A stretch of DNA of 64,000 bases. Origin: Drosophila persimilis (taxonomy: Eukaryota > Arthropoda > Insecta > Diptera > Drosophilidae). The stretch lies in NCBI RefSeq assembly GCF_003286085.1, contig NW_020825589.1, forward strand, positions 62,001 through 126,000, given 5' to 3'. The stretch's first letter is position 1. The number at the start of each line of letters is the position of its first letter. The notes beneath the pieces were generated by a model. The model saw only the letters and a list, made by a program, of their open reading frames with translations. It made no database searches and was not told the DNA's origin. The position numbers and the translations under genes are program-made. Positions 55,300-64,000 of this stretch are shown in pieces.

Positions 55300-56190
55300 A
55301 TACGTAGCTTACGGTTTCGTGTGTCGTGTTTTCCTTCGTTTGCCTTGTTGAATCTGTAGTCGAACTATGTTGGAAGATAAGAATTGGGTTACCTTGTACG
55401 GCCCGTCGTACTTAGGGGCCAACTTTGCCGCGAAACCGTCAGCGGCTTTGGATAGGTGATGCTGCCGAAGGAGGACTAGGGTTCCTAGTTCGGGTCGCCA
55501 CTCGCGCCGTCGGAGGTCGTATGTTCTCTTCTGCTCTTGGGATGCCCGTTAGGTGTTCTCCTGTACGACCTTGAATACTTCCTGTAGTCGTGTCGCCTTC
55601 TCGTGGGCAGGCTCTGGCTCATTTCCTAATCCTGGGGTCACTTCGTCATACAAGGCTCTTGGTAGCCTTGGTTCTCGTCCGAGTACCAAAAAGGCCGGGC
55701 TGAAGCCCGTGTCCGACGTGCTGCTGTTTATGGCCAAGCTTAACTCGGGGAGGAGATCGTCCCAGGTCCGTTGTTCCCCGTCGATGTATTGTGCAATCAT
55801 TGTCTTGATGGTCCGGTTTGCCCTCTCCGTCGGGTTTTGCTGAGGGGTATACGGCGCGGTGTGCTCGAGTTCCATTCCCACCACCTCGCAAAATTTCCGG
55901 AAGGACCGACTAGTGAATTGTGTTCCGTTGTCGCACACAAACTTCCACGAGACCCCGAATCGGCAGAGTATCCTATCTCGGAACGCCTCCTCCAAGTGGG
56001 AGGTTGTGGCTTTCCGGAGTGGCACAAGTTCCACCCATTTGCAGAATGAGTCGAAGAACACGAGGAGTTGCCGTGCGTTGAGCGGGGTAGTGGGCCAACG
56101 AAGTCCGCGCAAAGGATGTCGAACGGGCCCTTAGCCTGGCGCGTATACATGTGACCTGAGGGTTTGTTCTGGCTCACCTTAAATATTTGG
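55300..56190 (-). pseudogene. G2 integrase
   Basis: Zinc-domain end (HCESY: the second Cys of the CxxC is replaced by Tyr), CADFVGPLP with the first Asp (about 56110), then a frame change near 56060. Piece 56112-55549 carries VCDNGTQFTS (second Asp) and QNPTERANRT (Glu). A stop at 55551 precedes the tail with LAPKYDGPYKV, a GPY/F motif (about 55430-55400). Non-functional. Confidence 0.78.
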
Positions 56191-57741
56191 TAGCTTTCGC
56201 AATGTTTCACCTCCCGGGCCACGTCTCTGTAGAGTCCTGGCCAGTAATATCGTTGGGTTACCCGAGTGGCGGTCTTCCGTATTCCTAGGTGTCTGGCGGT
56301 CGGGCGATCGTGGCATTCTTCTAACACTCGTCTACGATGGCCACTGGTGACGCATAACTTCCACTGGTGAGATTCTTCCTCGATTGGTCGGTGTCCAGAC
56401 TGCCGGTAGATCTGTCCGTTCTCGATTATAAATTCTCTGCATTCCTCAGGTCGTGACTGGATACGTTTGAGCAACCTTTGTATCCAGGGGCAGGTGGGCA
56501 GGTCTTGTAGGGTTCGCTGTATGGTGTCGATATGTTGCCGGGAAAGAGCGTCTGCTACGATGTTTTGGCTTCCGCGTCGGTAAAGCACGTCAAAGCGACA
56601 CTGTTGGAGTTCCAGAGCCCAACGGGCGATGCGACCGGTCGGATTATTGATCGAGTTTAACCACTTCAAGGCGAGATGGTCGGTGATGACTTCGAAGTGG
56701 TAGCCCTCCATGTAGCATCGTAATTTTCTGATGGCCCAGACGATGGCTAAGCACTCCTTTTCCGTGGCTGAGTAGTTTTCTTCTACTTTCAAGAGCCTTC
56801 GACTGGCGTAGGCTATGAACCTCTCCTCTCCGCTGATCTGTTGCGTGAGGACTACCCCTAGACCGTAGTCGCCTACGTCAGTTTGTGGAGCGAACCTCTC
56901 CACGAAATCAGGATAGGCTAAGACGGGTGCTTGGGTTAACTTCTCCTTCAACTCCTCGAAAGCGGCCTGCTGTTCGTCGCTCCAGATCCACCTTTTCTCC
57001 TTCTTCAGGAGGCTAGTCATTGGTTGTACAATCGTCGCGAAGTTTGGGACAAACCTCCGGTACCACGATGCCATCCCTAGGCAGCGTCGAAGCTCCTTTA
57101 TTGAACTGGGTAGGAACAACTTCCGGACGGCGACGATCTTATCTGGGTCGGTGTGTATACCCTGCTCACTAATGACATGTCCCATGTATACGATGCTTTT
57201 CTGGAAGAAGCTGCATTTCTTTTGGTTCAATATTAGGTTTGCTACCGTACTTTTCGGAACACCTCTCGCAGATGGTCGACGTGTTCTTCCAACGCCGCTC
57301 CGATGACAATGATGTCATCGAGGTAAGCGAAGGCGTTGGGTTCCATCTGTGGTCCGATGACGCTATCCAAGGCTGGCTGGAACGTAGCCGATGATGAGTG
57401 CAGTCCGAACGGCATCACCTTCCAATGTAAGAGTCCTCTGCCCGGAACGGTGAAGGCGGTACATTCTCGGCTCCCCTCGGTCATAGGGATCTGATCGATT
57501 GCGCGTTGAGCTGTCGGTAGTCTACGCACATCCGCATCTCGCCTGTCTTCTTTCCCAGCAGTACGATGGGTGCGCTGTGTGGGCTTTTTGAAGCTTCGAT
57601 CCGCCTGTCTTTTGGATTCTTTGGGAAGTACCTCTGCTTTATCGGCTTGTCGTCCTTCAGAGTTATGGTATGCTCAGCTATGTGAGACACGCCCTCCAAT
57701 CCCTCGAACTTGGCCAATTCTTGCTTCAAGGACTCTCCCAC
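56191..57741 (-). pseudogene. G2 reverse transcriptase-RNase H
   Basis: RT start 57741-57481 (HTITLKDDKPIKQRYFPKNPK, CVDYRQLNAQ), with a short deletion in PKNPK-RRIEASKSP. At about 57500 a deletion removes the segment that should carry palm motif A, and sequence resumes at QIPMTEGSR. The catalytic YLDD is present (about 57320). Frame change at 57240, then 57230-56191: thumb (LGMASWYRRFVPNF), RNase H (QTDVGDYGLGVVL, ATEKECLAIVWAI, TDHLALKWL, IVADALSR) and integrase zinc region start. The RNase H first motif reads DVGDY. Confidence 0.78.
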
Positions 57742-58079
57742 CCAAGGCGGGAGTGGTGTTTCGATGATGGAGGGCGTCGGCGGCGAGAATTCTTCGAGCA
57801 GGGTACATGTAATGATGGCGGGTTTTAAGGTGATAGAGCTCGCCGAGTCTGACCTTCGAAAAGAGCGGCCGCGGCATCGGCTAACGTGGCGAGTTGATAA
57901 TCCGTTGCGGGGTGAGGTGCGAGTTGGTCTAGCTTGACCCGCCCATGTCCTTCGTGGCCGTGGTCTTCCAGGCGTAGCGGGTCGTGGTGTAGAGCGATGC
58001 TGGTTTCCCGTGGGGTCGTTCGCTCTGACTGAGCCGCACGGCTGGGCATGTCTGATTCGGCTCGCGTTGATCGTGTCAT

Positions 58080-58985
58080 ATTTTTAGCGCCGCCGGGTCC
58101 GTCTCGGTCGGGGCTTAGATGCGTTGTCCTTGTATTGCTACTGGGTCTGGCGTGGTCGAGGCTCCGATGCGTTGTCTTTTTTATTGCTGCTGGGTCTGGC
58201 GTGGTCGGGGCTTCGATGCGTTGTCCTTGTCTTGCTGCTAGGTCTGGCGTGGTCGAGCCTTAGATGCATTGTCCTTGTCTTGCTGCTAGGTCTGGCGTGG
58301 TCGAAACTTAGAAACATTGTCCTGATGTTACTGCTGGTTCTGGCGTGGTCGAGGCTTAGCTCCGTTGTCTTGGTAGGGGTACTCTGGGTGGTTTTCGAGG
58401 CAGACGGACTGGCCCTGGGTGCGTCCAGCGGTGTCGCAGGCGTCTCCGTCTAATCTTTGTTGCTCTGGTTATTTTTTGAGGCGGACGGACTGGCCCTGGG
58501 TGTGTCCAGCGGTGTCGCAGTCGTCTCCGTCGAATCTTCGTTGATGAGTCGTATCGTATGTTCGTATCGCATCGTGGGTTTGGTTCTGGTGGCGTCGCTG
58601 GGTCTGGCGTGGTCGAGATTCTGGTGCGTTGTCACTGGTACATTGCTGGGTCTGGCGTGGTCGAGCTTCTGGTGCGTTGTCACTGGTACGCTGCTGGGTC
58701 TGGCGTGGTCGAGCTTCTGGTGCGTTGTCACTGGTACGCTGCTGGGTCTGGCGTGGTCGAGTTTCTGGTGCGTTGTCACTAGTACGCTGCTGGGTCTGGC
58801 GTGGTCGAGCTTCTTGTGCGTTGTCACTGGTCCGCTGCAGGGTCTGGCGCGTTCGGGGTTCTGGTGCGTTGTCACTGGTACATTGCTGGGTCTGGTGTGT
58901 TCGAGATTCTGGTGCGCTGTCACTGGTACACTGCTGGGTCTGGCGTGTTCGGGGTTCGGATGCGTCGGCTTCGTCAAGCGGGTAG
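58080..58985 (-). repeat. 48-bp coding minisatellite in G2 (two arrays)
   Basis: Tandem 48-bp units around TCTGGCGTGGTCGAG, in an array at about 58085-58365 and another at about 58590-58960. They are separated by a duplicated about 60-bp block (GGACTGGCCCTGGGTG...GTCTCCGTC at 58403-58453 and 58486-58533). On the minus strand the unit encodes 16 residues (RPRQTQQRTSDNAPEA). It lies between protease and RT. All three minus frames are open in places because the unit is a multiple of three and stop-free. Confidence 0.75.
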
Positions 58986-59000
58986 GAGCAGCGGATGCAG

Positions 59001-59640
59001 TCGAAGGCATTCGTCACTAAAAGTAACCATGTGGGGATGAGTCGAGGAGGGCGTGGGGGATGGGCTGGTTTTCCGGCTCGTCAGCTGGGTCAACTGCAAG
59101 TAAGCTCGTCCGCATTGTATTACGGCCTGGACGCCGCAAAGGAAATCGAGCCCCAGTATGATGTCGGCCACTACGATGGGTAGGACTAATAGAATCACCC
59201 ACGTTTCCTGTTGATCCACACGTACCTTGACTGACACTGCTTGCGTCACCTCCTTTGCTGTACCGTCCGCCAGGCGGACGGTAGTCCTTATATTCCGCGC
59301 ATTACCTCCGGTACTTAATTCCTGGACGTACCTTGACTGACACTGCTTGCGTCACCTCCTTTGCTGTACCGTCCGCCAGGCGGACGGTAGTCCTTATATT
59401 CCGCGCATTACCTCCGGGACTTAATTTCTGGGCGATGCGTTGTTTGATGAACGACCGCGTTGCTCCCGTGCCGAGGGTGGCTGTCAGTGGTACTCCTTCG
59501 ATGACTACCAGCGCGGCGATCCTGCCTCCTTCCAGACTTAAGGGATGAGTTACTGCTGGGGGCCCTGGAGGTATGTCTCCGATCGGTTCTCTGACGAGCG
59601 GAGACTCGGCCCGTTTCCCGACTCGGATAGTTTACAGCAG
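59001..59640 (-). pseudogene. G2 protease
   Basis: Minus strand: active-site region reads GTGATRSF (59473 downward), with Gly (GGC) in place of the catalytic Asp. The later VRLADGTAKEV and IILGLDFLCGV blocks are present. A 106-bp tandem duplication (59221-59326 repeated at 59327-59432) lies between them and shifts the frame. Inactive. Confidence 0.75.
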
Positions 59641-60260
59641 TCGATCGTCCGGAAGCCGCGACGGCCACACTCCCAACAGAATAGCACTCGCCGATTTCTG
59701 CACGAACTGCTTAAATGACCTTCCTCTCCGCAATTCCGGCATTGGTATGATGGCGTTCATTTGGGCGGTCGTTAGCTGGGTGGGTTTGTTCGCGGTCCCG
59801 CGTTGTCTCGTACGCTACTATCAATTGGGTCAGTTCTCGCAACGTCTCGAACTCATGTCTACGGGTGAACAGTTGCTATTCCGGCCGAAGGCTCTCGTAG
59901 ATCCTGTCTGGAGTATACTGAGCACGTTGCATCATGAGTCGGAGGGCGATCAACTAGTCCTGAAAGGCTTCTCGGTGTCGTTGGTGACGGGAGCGGATCG
60001 TATCTTCCAAGTGCTGAAAGTATCGCGGGGGTAGGAAGAACTCTAAGAACTCCTTCCGGATCTCGGACTTGCCTTGCATCTGGAACGTCCTAAACCATCC
60101 TTCTGCCTTGCCAGTTAGTAGCCCGGAGATGGCTCGCGGCAGTTGTGCTGGGCTTCCACCATATGAGTCTACCCTTTCTTCCAACCGTTCGATAAAAGCC
60201 AGCGCATCCGAGTGTCCGTCGAACTTCAGACCCCAATTGCGCAGCTAATCGGCTAGGGCG
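59641..60260 (-). pseudogene. G2 gag: capsid and zinc knuckle
   Basis: Capsid-like segment (LKFDGHSDALAFIERLEERV, AISGLLTGKAEGWFR, EFLEFFLPPRY; 60230-59954). A stop at 59954, then the capsid C-terminal half with two more stops, and a CRNCGEEGHLSSSC knuckle (CX2CX4HX4C) plus a second C-rich piece (CWECGRRGFRTIDCC) at about 59740-59665. Starts about 130 bp after the primer site. Confidence 0.72.
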
Positions 60261-60391
60261 GCGAAGGAAATTTCTTCCCTTCCGCGGGAACTCGGGAATT
60301 ACGATGGATAGGGGCTGTTCCGCACAGATCCCTTCCTTCTGCTCTCGGTGACTCCGTCCCGGCGACGGGGACCGTTCCGAGCTCGGGCGCC

Positions 60392-61300
60392 ATCTGTAAG
60401 GAAGCGATCCTGGGCTGGGGTATTACAGTCGAAATTACAGCAATATTTATAATTTGCCGGGACTCCGAGTTCTGGGACACAGGTATCGCCCAGGGCAGCG
60501 AGGCAATCGTCAGACCTCACTTTCGGGGTCCGATTTGGCTATCTGTGGTTACACAGATCGTTGCTACGCGGGGATGCCGACAAGCGTCACCGTCACCTAG
60601 ACAATCGCCGGATAGCGCTCTCGGGATCCTATTGAACTAAAAATTACTACGAAAGTCGCCGCGACACCTCGACACACCTCGCCCTCGACAAGTAGCCCCG
60701 TGAATGCCTAGGCTATAGCCGAACAGCACTTACGGGACACTGTCGGACTAAGAATTACTACGAGGGTCAGGGATATCGGCAAGCATCGCCCAGAGTGCCT
60801 AGGCAATCGCCGGATAGCACTCACGGGACACTATCGCGCTAAACATTACTGCGAAAGCCTCATCGCCGAGAGGGCTTAGGCAATCGCCGGACAGCACCTT
60901 CCGGGCCCTGGGAACTACTGGGATCAGGCGAGACACCAACAGGCGCCACCAGGAGCGCTTAGACGATTGTCGGATAGCGGCCTCGGGACCCTGCGGGTCA
61001 CAAACTAGGGGAGGGAATCATGCGGGGGGAACGCCGACAGGTGTCACCGAGAACGACTAGGCAATCGCCGGACAGCGGCCTCAGGATCCTGTTGGGCTAC
61101 GAACTACTGGAGGGAATCACGCGGGGCCCCGACGGGCATCCGGAGCGAATACGGATCACCACGTGGGTGCAGCCAAAGAGGGAGACTCGGGCAAGAGGCA
61201 TGAGGAAGGGCAGAGAAGATGAAGCCCCGGGCATCCAGGTTCCGTAGTGTATAAATTGTTGGTGGCCAGGCTATGTTTTCGTTATATTCGTTACATTTCA
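60392..61300 (-). repeat. G2 LTR (right) with ~100-bp internal repeats
   Basis: Plus strand starts TGTAAGGAAGCGATCCTGGG next to the primer site. From 60480 to about 61110 it holds roughly six imperfect repeats of about 90-110 bp around GGCAATCGCCGGA.AGC..., each followed by CGGGA(C/T)C and AACTACT.CG. A reversed AATAAA is at 61299-61304. The right end is not defined; the second LTR copy (46501) is too decayed to set it. Confidence 0.55.
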
Positions 61301-61429
61301 CTTTATTCTTTCTTGGTTCCCTACCTATCGCACCGCTCAGCCCGTATACACGTCTAGAGACTCGCTTACCCCTGAACTCCCACGCTTGTACTCGTTGAAA
61401 GCCTCCTCTTCCCCCTGAGTGCAGCGTCG

Positions 61430-61510
61430 GTGCAGGATCCCCTCTCCGTAAGTGTGGTATCGATGCAGGGTCTTCTTTCCGTAAGTGCAGCGTCGATGCA
61501 GGATCTTTCT
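61430..61510. repeat. ~30-bp tandem repeat, three units
   Basis: Three units of type GTAAGTGCAGCGTCGATGCAGGATC (positions about 61430, 61460, 61490) with small changes. The minus strand reads a 10-residue repeat (CIDAALTER). Lies between the G2 LTR and the 59-bp minisatellite. Confidence 0.6.
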
Positions 61511-61739
61511 CGTACCACTGATCGCGTTGGCGTGGATCTGCCACCTGTTTCACTTTTCGCGAGCCACTCGAATTTTATCCGCAAACACGTCCGACTCCTA
61601 CGACTGCCTCCTCCTTCCCTTTTCCCAGCTCAAAGCCGGCGTTTTGCTGGCTCTGCCGATCCAGCGTCAACGTGGGTGGCTAGCGTCGTCATCCTCGCTG
61701 CGGCAGAGGGCGGGCGTCGTTGTTTCCCCTCTCTTTCGG

Positions 61740-62535
61740 CGTCTGTAGCTGCGCCGGTGACTTTCGCCTCTCTTTTCCGCTGCTGCGTCGTTGCTGGATT
61801 TGATTGCCTCTTCTGCCGTTGCTACGTTGATGCTGTTATCTTATCTTTTCAGCGCTTCTCCTCTGCCGTTGCTGCGTCAATGTCGGCGGCTCGCTGTTCT
61901 CGGCGTTTCTCTTCTGCCGCTGCCGCGTAAATGCCGTCGGCTCGCTGGATCCCGGTGTTTTCCTCGTCTCTCTTTGGCCGCTGCTACGTCGTTGTTGTTG
62001 GGCTTGGTTCTCGGCGTATTCCTCGTCTCTCTTTGGCCGCTGCAGCGTCGTTGTTGTTGGATTTTGTTCTCGGCGTATTCCTCGTCTCTCTTTTGCCGCT
62101 GCAGCGTCGTTGTTATTGGATTTGGTTCTCGGCGTATTCCTCGTCTCTCTTTGGCCGCTGCTGCACCGTTGTTGTTGGGTTTTGGTTCTCGGTGTTTTCC
62201 TCGCCTCTCTTTGGCCGCTGCTGCGTCGTTGTTGTTGGGTTTGGTTCTCGGCGTATTCCTCGTCTCTCTTTTGCCGCTGCAGCGTCGTTGTTGTTGGATT
62301 TTGTTCTCGGCGTATTCCTCGTCTCTCTTTTGCCGCTGCAGCGTCGTTGTTATTGGATTTGGTTCTCGGCGTATTCCTCGTCTCTCTTTGGCCGCTGCTG
62401 CACCGTTGTTGTTGGGTTTGGTTCTCGGCGTATTCCTCGTCTCTCTTTGGGCGCTGCTGCGTCGTTGTTGTTGAGTTTGGTTCTCGGCGTATTCATCGTC
62501 TCTCTTTGGCCGCTGCTGCGTCGTTGTTGTTGGGT
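61740..62535. repeat. 59-bp minisatellite with four-unit higher order
   Basis: Units start at TTCTCGG: 62008, 62067, 62126, 62186, 62245, 62304, 62363, 62422, 62481 (one is 60 bp). Units 1-4 match units 5-8 in order better than neighbours match each other, a 237-bp higher-order period. Degenerate units extend left to about 61740. Frames without stops on both strands are a by-product. It ends abruptly at an env fragment. Confidence 0.85.
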
Positions 62536-62631
62536 TGTCGTATGTCCAAACTAAAGAAATAATCATGGAACAAACTAAATATAGTAATCTATTACAAATA
62601 AGTTTAATAATTTTATTTGTCACAATTCCAC
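62536..62631 (+). pseudogene. Errantivirus env scrap (second family)
   Basis: About 95 bp matching 38578-38645 and then 38943-38965 (SYVQTKEIIMEQTKYSNLLQISLIILFVT across the pre-membrane and membrane start, described by position), without the solo LTR. Joined on the left to the minisatellite and on the right to BEL LTR sequence. Confidence 0.75.
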
Positions 62632-62835
62632 AAAGTAACATGACACCACTCAAGAATCAACAACTGATTCTTTTCACACTCCAAGCTAGATTCCCGTTTT
62701 GCAGGGCAAGCAAGCGCAAAGCTGTTACAAAATTCGAGTGACATAGACATAAATGACAAACAAAATAATCGGCTGAGGGCCACGAATTAGATGCTATTTA
62801 GCAAGCAGCTAATCGCCTGGATCCTGCTCCGAACA
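62632..62835 (-). repeat. BEL LTR fragment (BEL-2 3' LTR)
   Basis: Ends GCTCCGAACA at 62835, followed by a reversed polypurine-like tract (TTCACCCACCGTTGG), the same arrangement as BEL-1 at 32022-32045. 62700-62800 matches the reverse complement of 12868-12960. The left end is not defined. Confidence 0.6.
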
Positions 62836-62863
62836 TTCACCCACCGTTGGAAGGCAAAAGCTT

Positions 62864-64000
62864 TTAACAGCTCCATCCTGAAGGGGCAGAGCCGATATTT
62901 TTCCAACGGCCCTCTTGAAAAGTCCACTTCGAGTGCGGATAGTTGACGCTCTCAATGCGTCCAAGCGGACACATTAATGGTGGCAACGTTTTCTCCTTGA
63001 TCATGACGAGCGCTTCTAGCTTGATGTTTGGATACGATGACCGCCACTTGTTCCGCTCCTGAAGAATCGAAAGATACGCCGTACGCCATTTTCTCCAGAA
63101 CGCCTGCTTCATTTGACACATCCGCAGCCATCGACTAAGTAGGAATGCAGCTTTCGGGGATCCATTGAGAAAGTGGTTTGGCGTGAGCGCATCCAGGTCA
63201 TCGGGACTTTCTGTAGTTGCATAAAGCGGACGGAATTTAACAAAGCAGAGATTTCACAAGCCAAGTTCTGAATTTCATCAAGGGTACAAATGTAGGTCCC
63301 GACGATGCGATGAAAATGATATTTGGCTGCTTTAATAGCCGCCTCCCACAGAGCCCCAAAATGAGTTGAGCGAGGGGGGATAAATTCCCAATCAATTCCA
63401 CTAGAAACGCAGAGATGTGATTCAGCCGACGTGTGAGGATTGCTAAGGAACATTTGCCGAAGTTCTAAAGGCTAATTTTTTGCTCCTCTGACCAGATGAT
63501 TTGAGGTTTGGGACGCAGACTTATGAAACGCCTTAATGCTGCCAGGATTCTGTAGACAGAACTTCCAAATGAGTTGCTTTGGTGCTAAAGCAAACGAAAA
63601 CAGCGATGTAATATTTGATAGGAGGCCTGCTTCTGATTTTCGACTTAAGATAAAAGGGTCCTTCCTCTAGACTGAATTTAGTTGTCAAACGCACGGAGTA
63701 AGTTCCGGAATCTAGGCGAATGCAGTTTGTGACGAAATGCTGTTCGCAATGAACATCTTCCTCTGAAATTGATGAGGACGAATAATCTCCATCGACTTCC
63801 CAAAACCGCCTTACAATATCGCACAAATTAGTCTCGCAAGCGGAGATGACAGGGGGATCCTCAACGGCTGCTAGCGCCGCACGGGCTTTCTCAGAGTTTT
63901 TAATACTTCCTGACACTATCCAGCCAAGTTTCGTCTTCTGCTATGTTGGCAATTGGTCTGACAGTCGAATCTGTCCAACGCACATTAATTCGAAGAACAA
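62864..64000 (-). pseudogene. BEL-2 protease/RT start fused to integrase
   Basis: The minus strand from 64000 gives the protease end and RT entry region (VRRFWEVDGDYSS, HCEQHFVTNC). At about 63660 it jumps directly to the integrase core (GPFYLKSKIRSRPPIKYY, CFSTKATHLEVLS), so RT and RNase H are deleted. Further frame breaks near 63540-63450 and 63130 separate DWEFIPPRSTHFGALWEA (with the Glu) and the C-terminal tail (QAFWRKWRTAYLSILQERNKW). Related to but distinct from BEL-1. Continues beyond the window. Confidence 0.75.

Larger units (their letters stand above)
54631..60391 (-). mobile_element. Ty3/gypsy element G2, reverse strand
   Basis: Minus-strand element related to G1: LTR from 60392 rightward, primer site TGGCGCCCGAGCTCGG (reversed at 60374-60389), gag, protease, repeat-rich linker, RT-RNase H, integrase and a post-integrase frame. 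G1 separates its left end (46501-47071). Decayed throughout. Confidence 0.8.

Noticed and set aside
58600..58960. CRISPR-like regularly spaced repeats
   Set aside because: Units are contiguous 48-bp minisatellite copies without unique spacers, inside a eukaryotic retroelement gene.
62008..62535. CRISPR-like or coding array on either strand
   Set aside because: Period 59 bp with no spacers; reading frame rotates each unit, so open frames are incidental.

Overview
This window looks like a nested graveyard of transposable elements from an insect genome, almost certainly Drosophila. The evidence is the mix of families: 17.6/297/tom-type errantiviruses with an AGTGACAT...ACT LTR and a tRNA-Ser-like primer site, BEL/Pao elements including a roo-like one, a 412/mdg1-like element, a LOA-clade non-LTR element, and many DINE-1/INE-1 (Helentron) pieces. 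No intact host gene is visible. The only recognisable host sequence is a broken BTBD7-like BTB/BACK gene fragment, present twice. The high density, nesting and palindromic duplications suggest heterochromatin or a degenerating (neo-)Y or centromere-proximal region. That is inference.

Layout. 1-11245: two errantivirus copies in tandem sharing one LTR (LTRs at 1997-2690 and 10580-11245). The second copy's integrase is interrupted by a reverse-strand LOA-clade element (5617-8739). 11246-12859: reverse-strand 412/mdg1-like LTR plus a gag-like remnant. 12860-13194: BEL-type LTR fragment. 13195-31555: a large duplication complex. A unit A (second errantivirus env, DINE-1, anonymous repeat X, roo-like LTR/env/integrase, Helentron, BTBD7-like) is followed by a direct partial copy B (20222-25034) and an inverted copy C (26353 to about 31250). 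C is B-like over the roo part and A-like over the X/errantivirus part. 31556-37967: an almost complete reverse-strand BEL element with near-identical 476-bp LTRs but a damaged RT box and one frameshift. 37968-39173: DINE-1, env remnant with a 293-bp solo LTR, start of an errantivirus LTR. 39174-45903: a reverse-strand 412/mdg1-like element, gag intact, RT catalytic box deleted.

46501-61300 is markedly GC-rich and holds two related Ty3/gypsy elements. One runs on the + strand (G1, 47072-54630) and sits inside a reverse-strand one (G2, LTR remnants near 46501 and 60392, internal 54631-60391). Both have a zinc-knuckle gag end, protease, RT, RNase H and integrase, all broken, and both carry extra low-complexity coding sequence. 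G1 has a post-integrase reading frame with octapeptide repeats and its own TATA-like promoter. G2 has a 16-residue repeat array between protease and RT. 61430-62535 contains minisatellites, including a 59-bp repeat with a four-unit higher-order period. The window ends in another errantivirus env scrap and a reverse-strand BEL remnant with RT deleted (62632-64000).

Nothing here works as an operon or pathway. The units are self-contained retroelement gag-pol(-env) cassettes in varied decay. All boundaries and family names are by eye, without alignment or database search.
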